Of a stretch of DNA of 5,593 nucleotides, positions 1-5,152 are shown piece after piece. Each line of letters starts with the position of its first letter. The first letter of the stretch is position 1. Both the position numbers and the translations under genes were made by a program. This stretch comes from Phycisphaerae bacterium. GTDB taxonomy: Bacteria > Planctomycetota > Phycisphaerae > UBA1845 > PWPN01. Location of the stretch: positions 1 to 5,593 of the forward strand of contig PWPN01000006.1 of assembly GCA_003557125.1 (NCBI GenBank), written 5' to 3'. The notes below the pieces were generated by a model, which searched no databases, was not told where the DNA came from, and saw only the letters and a list, made by a program, of their open reading frames with translations.

Positions 1-528
1 GCGGCGCCGATGGGCGAGTACCCAACGTTCACCCTGAGGGTGATCATTGACTCAACCGAGACGCTGGCCGGTTGGCAGACGGCAGCGACAGCGTCGCAAG
101 CGGGTCTGTTCGCCAACGTGGCGGCCAATAAGAACGCGAACCTGTTCCACGGCGGGGAGGCCATCACTGCCGGTGACGGCGTTGGTTTTATGGCTCCCCA
201 ATCGCCCATCGCCGGTCACGTGGCCGGTCCGCCGACGCAGGACTTCTTGGGCAACTGGACGTACTACGATGAGCCGGCCGAGAAATTCCCCGACTGGGTC
301 ATCGATTGGACCGTCATGATGTTCCCCGAAAACTGGCAGACGGGCGGAACGGGCTGGACGCTCGGTTCCTTCACGATCACTCCGAGCAGCTACGAGCTCG
401 CGTCTGCAGATGCAGAAGTTGTTCCGACCGATTTCGTGACGGGCGTGACCGTCAACGTGATTCCCGAGCCGGCGACCATGCTGCTTCTGGCTGGTGCGCT
501 GCCGTTCCTGCGTCGCCGGAGGGCTTAA
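1..528 (+). CDS. PEP-CTERM sorting-domain surface protein, 5' end outside the window
   Basis: The reading frame is open from base 1 to the TAA at 526-528. The first ATG in it (base 10) has no Shine-Dalgarno sequence and is not followed by a signal peptide, so the true start is probably upstream and this is the C-terminal ~175 residues. The last ~25 residues form a classic PEP-CTERM tag: an IPEPAT motif, a short hydrophobic helix (MLLLAGALPF) and a basic end (LRRRRA). In known systems this tag sends a secreted protein to an exosortase, which cuts near the PEP motif during export or surface anchoring. The rest is rich in Gly, Thr, Ala and aromatic residues, as is common in extracellular beta-rich domains; I recognise no catalytic motif. 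No exosortase gene is present here. Function beyond export is unknown. The PEP-CTERM call is firm; the 5' extent is not. Confidence 0.85.
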   Translation, partial: AAPMGEYPTFTLRVIIDSTETLAGWQTAATASQAGLFANVAANKNANLFHGGEAITAGDGVGFMAPQSPIAGHVAGPPTQDFLGNWTYYDEPAEKFPDWVIDWTVMMFPENWQTGGTGWTLGSFTITPSSYELASADAEVVPTDFVTGVTVNVIPEPATMLLLAGALPFLRRRRA

Positions 529-617
529 GACGCGGGTGTGAGGATGACGCAAAACTCCCCATAAGTTGACTGAATGGAGGGGATCGTAGCGTCTATGCAT
601 AGTGCGTTACGCAATCC
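529..617 (+). other. 3' untranslated region of the PEP-CTERM gene
   Basis: This stretch links the stop codon to the terminator. It has weak inverted repeats (6-bp arms AGACGC at 528-533 and GCGTCT at 589-594; a 5-bp palindrome TGCGT-T-ACGCA near 603-613) and no convincing gene. A 21-codon frame from the ATG at 595 reads straight through the terminator and is not credible as a gene. Confidence 0.5.
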
Positions 618-658
618 ACAACGGGGTTGGCGATCTGTCAACCCCGTTGTCTTTTTTT
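618..658 (+). terminator. Rho-independent terminator after the PEP-CTERM gene
   Basis: A perfect 12-bp stem (ACAACGGGGTTG at 618-629 with CAACCCCGTTGT at 639-650) encloses a 9-nt loop, and is followed after one C by seven T residues (652-658). This is an ideal intrinsic terminator for rightward transcription. There is no matching A-run before 618, so it should not act on leftward transcripts coming from polX. Confidence 0.93.
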
Positions 659-677
659 GACGGGCGAGACGCCCGTA
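659..677. repeat. GACGGGC palindromic repeat, copy 1
   Basis: The unit GACGGGCGAGACGCCCGTA folds into a 7-bp stem (ACGGGCG at 660-666, CGCCCGT at 670-676) with an AGA loop. This copy starts at the last bases of the terminator's T-tract and is followed by TTAC rather than the CCACCCGG seen after the other two full copies. Confidence 0.85.
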
Positions 678-722
678 TTACTCTGATGAGTTCGCACTAT
701 CCTCGGTGGGGAAGCTCGTATC

Positions 723-819
723 TTCCCCCCTTTATGAAGGGGGGACTAAAGGGGGGTTCATCCTGTTGCGTGTGGCGCAAGCAGTTACCCCCCCTCGCCC
801 CCCCTTTGCAGGGGGGGAA
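723..819. repeat. Inverted pair of C-run/G-run elements, potential large cruciform
   Basis: The left element (about 723-758) has the pattern TTC6-TTTATGAA-G6-ACTAAA-G6-TT. The right element (about 785-819) is a diverged reverse complement: TTA-C7-TCG-C7-TTTGCA-G7-AA. Outer arms 723-730 and 812-819 pair over 8 bp; G-runs 739-744 and 751-756 can pair with C-runs 798-804 and 788-794; the centre has a perfect 5-bp stem TTGCG/CGCAA (766-770, 776-780). Each element can instead fold alone (725-732 with 737-744; 798-804 with 811-817). The symmetry suggests a small inverted-repeat element or two copies inserted head to head. No coding sequence lies inside. Confidence 0.8.
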
Positions 820-824
820 CTTAG

Positions 825-847
825 CACTGGCGGACAAGCCGCCAGTG
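825..847. repeat. Perfect 9-bp hairpin, CACTGGCGG/CCGCCAGTG
   Basis: The arms CACTGGCGG (825-833) and CCGCCAGTG (839-847) are exact reverse complements around the loop ACAAG. It is followed by two GTGGCACCC words (845-853 and 859-867), and a variant GTGGCATCC occurs at 908-916. No T-run follows, so it is not a standard intrinsic terminator. Confidence 0.8.
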
Positions 848-877
848 GCACCCCCGAAGTGGCACCCAGCCCGTGTC

Positions 878-904
878 GACGGGCGAGACGCCCGTACCAC
901 CCGG
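878..904. repeat. GACGGGC palindromic repeat, copy 2
   Basis: Identical to copy 1 over the 19-base core (stem 879-885 with 889-895, loop AGA) and extended by CCACCCGG, which it shares with copy 3. Read in different frames it gives the peptides TGETPVPPG and RARRPYHP. Confidence 0.87.
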
Positions 905-930
905 AAAGTGGCATCCGGTGCGTATTAGGA

Positions 931-952
931 CGGCCGCCACGGGGGGCGGCCG
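931..952. repeat. Perfect 8-bp GC-only hairpin CGGCCGCC/GGCGGCCG
   Basis: The arms at 931-938 and 945-952 are exact reverse complements with a 6-nt loop ACGGGG. The stem is entirely G and C and should be very stable. No T-run follows on either strand. It sits between copies 2 and 3 of the GACGGGC repeat. Confidence 0.78.
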
Positions 953-974
953 CTACAGGACACGAAAGAGCACA

Positions 975-991
975 CGCCCGTACCATCCTGG
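975..991. repeat. Partial GACGGGC-family repeat (right half only)
   Basis: CGCCCGTACCATCCTGG matches the right arm and tail of the GACGGGC unit, but the left arm is missing, so it cannot form the hairpin. It looks like a decayed or truncated copy. Confidence 0.65.
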
Positions 992-1003
992 TGAGCCTGC
1001 TTC

Positions 1004-1030
1004 GACGGGCGAGACGCCCGTACCACCCGG
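1004..1030. repeat. GACGGGC palindromic repeat, copy 3
   Basis: The 27-base unit is identical to copy 2, with the stem ACGGGCG/CGCCCGT at 1005-1011 and 1015-1021. The identity across both core and tail suggests recent duplication or continued spread rather than old chance similarity. Confidence 0.87.
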
Positions 1031-1034
1031 TTTT

Positions 1035-1048
1035 GCCCGTACCACCCT
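1035..1048. repeat. Partial GACGGGC-family repeat (tail fragment)
   Basis: GCCCGTACCACCCT repeats the tail of the GACGGGC unit directly after copy 3, again without the left arm. It runs into the 14-bp tandem repeat that follows. Confidence 0.6.
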
Positions 1049-1089
1049 GGCGCTGCCACCCTGACGCTGCCACCCTGACGAGTCCACCC
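1049..1089. repeat. 14-bp tandem repeat next to the polX stop
   Basis: There are three tandem units with period 14: GGCGCTGCCACCCT (1049-1062), GACGCTGCCACCCT (1063-1076) and a diverged GACGAGTCCACCC (1077-1089). The array ends four bases before the last base of the polX stop codon. The shared word CCACCC suggests it arose by slippage from the tail of the GACGGGC unit. Confidence 0.75.
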
Positions 1090-1093
1090 GCGT

Positions 1094-2818
1094 TCAGGAT
1101 GATCGCTTGCCGAGCCATGCACGAAGTTTCGCGATGGTGCGGGTATTGAGGATGTTTTCGGGTTTGGCCCATCCGCGTCGGGCGGTCAGTACGCCCCATC
1201 GCATCTGGTCGAGGTTTGTAATGGCGTGCGCGTCGGTGTTGATGACGAGGACGCAGCCGGCCTCGATGGCCTGTCGCACGTGAACGTCCTTGAGGTCGAG
1301 CCGATGCCACGAGGCGCTGACTTCCAGGGCGGTCTGCGTGCGTGCGGCGGTTTCGAAGATCTTCTCCCAGTCGAGGTTCATCGCCTCGCGTTTGCCGAGC
1401 AGTCGGCCGGAGGGATGGCCGATCATGTCCACGTGGGGGTTTTCCATCGCGTCGATCGTGCGTTTCGTGATGCGGTCTCGGTCTTGGCCCTGGGCGGAAT
1501 GGATGCTGGCGGTCACGATGTCCAGCTCGGCCAGTACGTCGTCGGGGTAGTCGAGTCGCCCGTCGGCGAGGATGTCGCACTCGGTGCCGGCCAGGACGGT
1601 GATGCCTTTGGCTTTTTTTGCAGCGGCGCGGATGGTCTCGACGTGGCGTTCGAGTCGATCGGGCGTGAGGCCGTTTGCGATGGCCGAGCTTTGCGAATGG
1701 TCCGTGATGCCGAGGTAGGCGTACCCTCGCTGCCTGGCTGCCTCGATCATTTCTTCGAGCGAGTTGCGCCCGTCGCTGGCGTCCGTGTGGACGTGGAGGT
1801 CGCCGCGGATGTCGTCCAGATCGACGAGGTCCGAGAAATCGCTCTTCGCTTCGATTTCGCCGCGGTCTTCGCGCACCTCGGGCGGCATCCAGGGCAGGCC
1901 GAGCTTTTTGTAGATATCGGCTTCGGTTCGGCCGGCCACCTGCCGATCGCCCTTGAACAGGCCGTACTCGTTGAGCTTGAACCCTTTTTTGATCGCCCAC
2001 TCGCGGAGTCGGACGTTGTGGGCCTTGGAGCCGGTAAAGTACAACAGCGCCGCTCCGAAAGACTCGGCCTCGATGACGCGGAGGTCGACCTGGAGCGGAT
2101 GGCCGTGGGGATCGGCGATCAGGATGGCGCCCTTCGTGGAGCCCGCGGCCAGGACCTGCGCTTTGTCGCTGATGCGGGTGAACCGTTGGACGACTTTTCT
2201 GCCTTTGTCGGTTTCACAGACGAAGTCGAGGTCTCCGACGGTTTCGACGGCGCGTCGTGCCGAGCCGGCGAGTTCGACTTTTTTGACTTCCGGCCATTGG
2301 CGGATCCGGTCGGCGAGCGCCTCGGCTGTCTCGATCGCCAGGGCCAAGGGATTGCGACCGGCGGATCGTTCGAGGAATTTGAGCCCGTCGCGGATTTTTT
2401 CGACGCTTTTGGCTCCGAACCCGGGGAGGGACTCGATTTTGCCATCGTCGAGGGCCTTGGCGAGCGTCTCGGTGGAATGGATGTCGAGTTTTCGGTAGAG
2501 CAGGGCGACTTTCTTGGGGCCGAGTGCGGGCACTTTCAGCAATTCGAGCAGGCCGACGGGCATCTCGTCGAGCAGTTCGCGGTGGATGGTGATGTGGCCC
2601 TGGTCGATGTACTGGGTGATGCGTTCGGCGGCGCCCTTGCCCACGCCGGGGATTTTCTGGAGTTCGCCTCGCTGGGCGACGGAGGTCAGATCTTCGGACC
2701 ATTCGTCGATGCCCCGTGCCGCCTTGCGGTAGGAGTTGATGCGGAAGGGGTCTTCGCCCTTGATTTCCAGCAGGTCGGCAATCTGGTTGAAGAGCCTTGC
2801 GACGTCATGGTTGATCAT
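1094..2818 (-). CDS. polX: Family X DNA polymerase with C-terminal PHP nuclease domain (PolX)
   Basis: Encodes 574 residues, the usual size of bacterial PolX, a gap-filling repair polymerase. The N-terminal 8-kDa-like domain carries the family signature around residues 11-36 (NQIADLL, FRINSYRKAAR). Helix-hairpin-helix motifs follow at ~55-65 (IPGVGKGAAERI) and ~95-142. The palm domain has G185-S186 and the metal-binding aspartates D196 and D198 (GDLDF) and D245 (VDLRV), then YFTGS at 260-264. The PHP domain (~338-570) keeps a full set of likely metal ligands: H342, H344, D349, H374, E413, H440, H468, D529 and H531, so 3'-5' exonuclease or phosphoesterase activity is expected. I chose the ATG at 2818 because homology begins there and GAGG (2824-2827) lies 5 nt upstream. 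An in-frame ATG at 2950 would add 44 unconserved residues across the promoter region. The gene is monocistronic as far as seen and diverges from lpxD. Confidence 0.96.
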   Translation of the reverse strand: MINHDVARLFNQIADLLEIKGEDPFRINSYRKAARGIDEWSEDLTSVAQRGELQKIPGVGKGAAERITQYIDQGHITIHRELLDEMPVGLLELLKVPALGPKKVALLYRKLDIHSTETLAKALDDGKIESLPGFGAKSVEKIRDGLKFLERSAGRNPLALAIETAEALADRIRQWPEVKKVELAGSARRAVETVGDLDFVCETDKGRKVVQRFTRISDKAQVLAAGSTKGAILIADPHGHPLQVDLRVIEAESFGAALLYFTGSKAHNVRLREWAIKKGFKLNEYGLFKGDRQVAGRTEADIYKKLGLPWMPPEVREDRGEIEAKSDFSDLVDLDDIRGDLHVHTDASDGRNSLEEMIEAARQRGYAYLGITDHSQSSAIANGLTPDRLERHVETIRAAAKKAKGITVLAGTECDILADGRLDYPDDVLAELDIVTASIHSAQGQDRDRITKRTIDAMENPHVDMIGHPSGRLLGKREAMNLDWEKIFETAARTQTALEVSASWHRLDLKDVHVRQAIEAGCVLVINTDAHAITNLDQMRWGVLTARRGWAKPENILNTRTIAKLRAWLGKRSS

Positions 2819-2898
2819 GGAGGCCTCGTTCTCGCAGAAGGTCGCCGTCGGGGAAAAAACGGTCCGTTTCGGGTCGAGCGGCGCGGAGGCTGTCCGCG

Positions 2899-2927
2899 TT
2901 GACACGCCCGACGGGCCGCCCCATAGT
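2899..2927 (+). promoter_or_regulatory. Candidate sigma-70 promoter for lpxD
   Basis: An exact TTGACA (2899-2904) is followed after 17 bp by CATAGT (2922-2927), four of six matches to TATAAT. Transcription would start near 2934 and give a ~160-nt leader before lpxD. A short palindrome GCCCG-A-CGGGC (2906-2916) lies in the spacer and could be an operator, though it may be chance in GC-rich DNA. I see no AT-rich Fur-box-like site. Prediction from sequence only. Confidence 0.38.
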
Positions 2928-2930
2928 ATA
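2925..2930 (-). promoter_or_regulatory. Candidate -10 element for polX
   Basis: On the minus strand this reads TATACT, five of six matches to TATAAT, in a GC-rich setting. It would start transcription near 2918, about 100 nt before the polX ATG. No good -35 is visible at the expected distance (2948-2953 reads CGCGTG on the minus strand). It overlaps the rightward -10 candidate, so the two promoters, if real, would compete. Confidence 0.3.
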
Positions 2931-3081
2931 GACCCGCCTTCGGGGTGCACGCGAGCGCGGTTTCAGCGGGCGTCCATGGCGGATCGGGCATCGTATCACC
3001 CGTTCACGTCGCGCGGCACGTTGTCGGTGAAACTCCGGGATGGGTTTGAACGGGCGTCAGGGGTCTGCGCGGAACGGGAGC

Positions 3082-3087
3082 AAGAGG
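3082..3087 (+). promoter_or_regulatory. Ribosome binding site of lpxD
   Basis: AAGAGG lies 7 nt before the ATG at 3095 and supports that start over the in-frame ATG two codons later (3101). Confidence 0.7.
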
Positions 3088-3094
3088 ATCACGC

Positions 3095-4183
3095 ATGGAA
3101 ATGTCACTGGGCCAACTTGCGGAGTATATCGTCTCTCTTGGGATGGCCTGCGAGGTGGACGGCGACCCGACGGTGCAGGTCGGATCGGTGGCGACGCTCG
3201 ATGAGGCCGAGCCCGGGCAGATCAGTTTTCTGTCGAATCCCCGCTATGAGAGCAAGGTGGCCGAGACGCAGGCGTCGGCTGTGCTGGTGAGTGCCGAATA
3301 TTGTTCCCCTCGCAAGATGAACCTGCTTCGGACGCCGGACCCGTACGCGGCGATGACCGCTGCGATCGTCCGGCTCCACGGGTACCGCCGGCACCCGCGT
3401 TGGGGGATGTCGTCGCAGGCGACGATCGCCTCGACCTCGAAGGTGGGCGCCGATCCGAACATCGCCCCGTACGTGTACGTCGACGACGATGTGGTGATCG
3501 GGGACCGTGCGACGATCTATCCCGGCGTGTACATCGCCCGCGGCAGCCGGATCGGCCACGATGTCACGCTCTTTCCCAATGTCGTGCTTTACGAGAAGTG
3601 CATCCTGGGCGATCGCGTCACGATTCATGCGGGCAGCGTGATCGGTGAAGACGGGCTCGGGTATGCGCCGGTGAACGGCAAGTGGGTTAAGATCCCCCAG
3701 GTGGGCAACGTCGTGCTGGGCGACGACGTCGAGATCGGGACGGATTGTGCGATCGACCGCGCGACGCTCGGCAGTACGGTCATCGGCAGTGGGACGAAAT
3801 TCAGCAACCTCGTAGCGATCGGCCACGGCACGCGGATCGGCGAGGATTGCCTCTTTGTCGCGCAGGTGGGCGTGGCCGGTTCGGTCCAGGTCGGTCGGCA
3901 CGTGACGATGGCGGGCCAGGTCGGTGTCGTGGGCCATATCACGATCGGCGATAACGTGCGGATCGGGGCCAAGGCGGGCGTGATCAACTCGATCGGGGCG
4001 GGGCAATCCGTGCTCGGTCAGCCGGCGGTGCCCGTCCAGGAGGCCAAGCGGCAGGTGGCTGTCGCACAGCGGCTTCCGGAATTGAAAAAAGAGATGCGCC
4101 GTCTGCGCCAGGAGCTCGACGAGTTGGGTCGACGTTTCGAGACCAGGGACGAAGGTTGTGAGCCGTCCCCGCGCGGCGAATAA
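3095..4183 (+). CDS. lpxD: UDP-3-O-acylglucosamine N-acyltransferase (LpxD)
   Basis: Encodes 362 residues, slightly longer than typical LpxD (~340-350). The enzyme transfers a 3-hydroxyacyl chain from acyl carrier protein to the 2-amino group of UDP-3-O-acylglucosamine, the third step of lipid A synthesis in the cytoplasm. Residues 1-100 match the LpxD uridine-binding domain (SLGQLAEYI, ATLDEAEPGQISFLSNPRY). Residues ~105-305 form a left-handed beta-helix of hexapeptide repeats, including VIGEDGLGY (182-190), WVKIPQVG (197-204) and DRATLGSTVIGSGT. H244 in NLVAIGHGTRIG aligns with the family's catalytic histidine. The C-terminal ~45 residues (from ~315) form a charged helix, probably a coiled coil, with a short extra tail. 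The beta-helix implies a homotrimer. The stop overlaps the next gene's ATG by one base (TAATG), pointing to coupled translation. Confidence 0.96.
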   Translation: MEMSLGQLAEYIVSLGMACEVDGDPTVQVGSVATLDEAEPGQISFLSNPRYESKVAETQASAVLVSAEYCSPRKMNLLRTPDPYAAMTAAIVRLHGYRRHPRWGMSSQATIASTSKVGADPNIAPYVYVDDDVVIGDRATIYPGVYIARGSRIGHDVTLFPNVVLYEKCILGDRVTIHAGSVIGEDGLGYAPVNGKWVKIPQVGNVVLGDDVEIGTDCAIDRATLGSTVIGSGTKFSNLVAIGHGTRIGEDCLFVAQVGVAGSVQVGRHVTMAGQVGVVGHITIGDNVRIGAKAGVINSIGAGQSVLGQPAVPVQEAKRQVAVAQRLPELKKEMRRLRQELDELGRRFETRDEGCEPSPRGE

Positions 4184-5076
4184 TGGGCCGCGCGCGATGC
4201 GGCGATGATCGGCAGCGGTATGCGGTAAACACGATGGGCGAGGCGCTGGACAATCCGCTCGGTCTGATCGCCGGTTCGGGGCGCTTCCCGTTCCTGGTGG
4301 CGGCCGGGGCACGCCGGAGCGGGCGGCCGGTCGTTGCGCTGGGCCTTCGCGGGCTGACCGATCCGGCCCTGCGAGGGGAGGTCGACCGGTTTCACTGGAC
4401 GGGTATCGTGCGGCTGGGCGGGTGGATTCGTAAGTTTCGCCGGTATGGGGTTCGTGAGGCGATCCTGGCCGGTGCGGTTCGCAAATCGGAGATGTACGGT
4501 CGCTTTCGGCTGCTGCGTTATGTGCCGGACTGGACGAGCGCGCGGATGTGGTTTTTCGAGGTTCCCGACCGGCGGAACGATACGCTTCTCCTTGCGGCTG
4601 CGGAGGTCTTGGCACGAAAGGGGATCACCTTGGCCAATTCGGTGCAGTACTGCCCTGAGAATCTGCCGGGCCCCGGCGTGCTGACGCGCGAGGGGCTGTC
4701 GACCGCTCAACAGCGCGACGTGGCCTTCGGATGGCCGATTGCGATGGAGATCGGGCGACTGGACATCGGGCAGTCGATCGCCGTCAAGGAACAGGAGATC
4801 ATTGCGGTCGAAGCCATCGAAGGGACCGACCGGATGATCGAGCGGGCAGGTTCGCTCTGTCGCAAGGGCGGGTGGATGCTGATCAAGGTCGCCAAGCCGA
4901 ACCAGGATTGGCGATTCGACGTGCCGACCGTGGGGCCGGATACGATCGTGAATCTCCATCGTGCCGGCGGCCGAGCGCTCGTCTTCGAGGCGAACCGTAC
5001 GCTCGTCGTCGAGCACGAACGACTCGTTCAAGAGGCTGAGCGGCTCGGGGTCGTCGTCGTCGCCCATGAAACGTGA
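4183..5076 (+). CDS. lpxI: UDP-2,3-diacylglucosamine pyrophosphatase (LpxI, DUF1009)
   Basis: LpxI hydrolyses UDP-2,3-diacylglucosamine to lipid X and UMP, replacing LpxH in many bacteria that lack that enzyme. The N-terminal domain opens with GLIAGSGRFPFLVA (27-40), typical of the family, and continues with GWIRKFRRYGVREAILAGAVRK (80-101). The C-terminal domain has AFGWPIAMEIGRLDIGQSIAVK (181-202), EGTD (213-216) and KPNQDWRFDVPTVGPDT (238-254), the conserved Asp-rich region linked to catalysis in this family. Starting at 4183 gives 297 residues and a one-base overlap with the lpxD stop. The ATG at 4234 gives 280 residues and is closer to where family similarity begins. Neither has a clear Shine-Dalgarno; I favour 4183 only because of the overlap. 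LpxD synthesises the substrate for LpxI, so the pair encodes consecutive steps. No signal peptide or membrane segment is visible. Confidence 0.93.
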   Translation: MGRARCGDDRQRYAVNTMGEALDNPLGLIAGSGRFPFLVAAGARRSGRPVVALGLRGLTDPALRGEVDRFHWTGIVRLGGWIRKFRRYGVREAILAGAVRKSEMYGRFRLLRYVPDWTSARMWFFEVPDRRNDTLLLAAAEVLARKGITLANSVQYCPENLPGPGVLTREGLSTAQQRDVAFGWPIAMEIGRLDIGQSIAVKEQEIIAVEAIEGTDRMIERAGSLCRKGGWMLIKVAKPNQDWRFDVPTVGPDTIVNLHRAGGRALVFEANRTLVVEHERLVQEAERLGVVVVAHET

Positions 5077-5141
5077 CGCCGAGGTGGCAACAGGCATTCA
5101 GGCGAGGGCGCAGCCAACACGTTGGAGACGCCCATGTACGC

Positions 5142-5146
5142 AGGGA
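5142..5146 (+). promoter_or_regulatory. Ribosome binding site of the Fur-family gene
   Basis: AGGGA lies 6 nt before the ATG at 5153 and fixes that start. The 76-bp gap after lpxI shows no terminator and no clear promoter, so read-through from the lpx genes is plausible. A CCAAC-AC-GTTGG inverted repeat (5114-5125) is the only symmetrical site in the gap. Confidence 0.6.
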
Positions 5147-5152
5147 ACTGAT

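Larger units (their letters stand above)
659..1089. repeat. Intergenic palindromic repeat array between convergent genes
   Basis: This ~430-bp stretch lies between the terminator of the PEP-CTERM gene and the stop codon of polX. I see no credible gene in it. Frames that cross it translate into low-complexity peptides such as TGETPVPPG or RARRPYHP, which are the repeat unit read in different frames. It contains three full and two partial copies of a GACGGGC palindrome, an inverted pair of C/G-run elements, two other perfect hairpins, repeated GTGGCACCC words and a 14-bp tandem repeat; the main ones are listed separately. Similar REP-like or MITE-like clusters are, as I recall, frequent between genes in planctomycete genomes. 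Possible roles are transcription termination, mRNA 3'-end protection or passive accumulation. No transposase or CRISPR-style regular spacing is present. Confidence 0.85.

Noticed and set aside
595..660. A 21-codon frame after a GGAGG-like site
   Set aside because: The spacing from the GGAGGGG site to the ATG is about 12 nt, and the frame reads through the intrinsic terminator, ending in its T-tract.
659..1030. Possible CRISPR array
   Set aside because: The GACGGGC copies are at uneven distances (219 and 126 bases apart), the spacers contain other repeats, and there are no cas genes.
732..2000. A 422-codon minus-strand frame crossing the repeat array into polX
   Set aside because: The product is an Arg/Pro-rich low-complexity chain that overlaps polX in another frame and runs through palindromic repeats; there is no domain or ribosome site.
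1226..2902. A 558-codon open frame on the plus strand antisense to polX
   Set aside because: It is a shadow of polX in GC-rich DNA: the product is a repetitive acidic, Gly/Asp/Phe-rich sequence with no domain, while the opposite strand encodes every PolX motif.
2819..2950. N-terminal 44-residue extension of PolX from the ATG at 2950
   Set aside because: The added residues are unlike PolX N-termini, the region contains promoter-like sequence, and the ATG at 2818 has a GAGG at suitable spacing and gives the standard length.
3104..4615. A 503-codon minus-strand frame opposite lpxD and lpxI
   Set aside because: It is antisense to two well-recognised genes, with a His/Arg/Asp-rich product mirroring hexapeptide-repeat codons.
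5134..5151. A five-codon frame just before the Fur-family gene, possible leader peptide
   Set aside because: It has no clear ribosome site, and frames this short are common by chance; the Fur-family gene has its own AGGGA.
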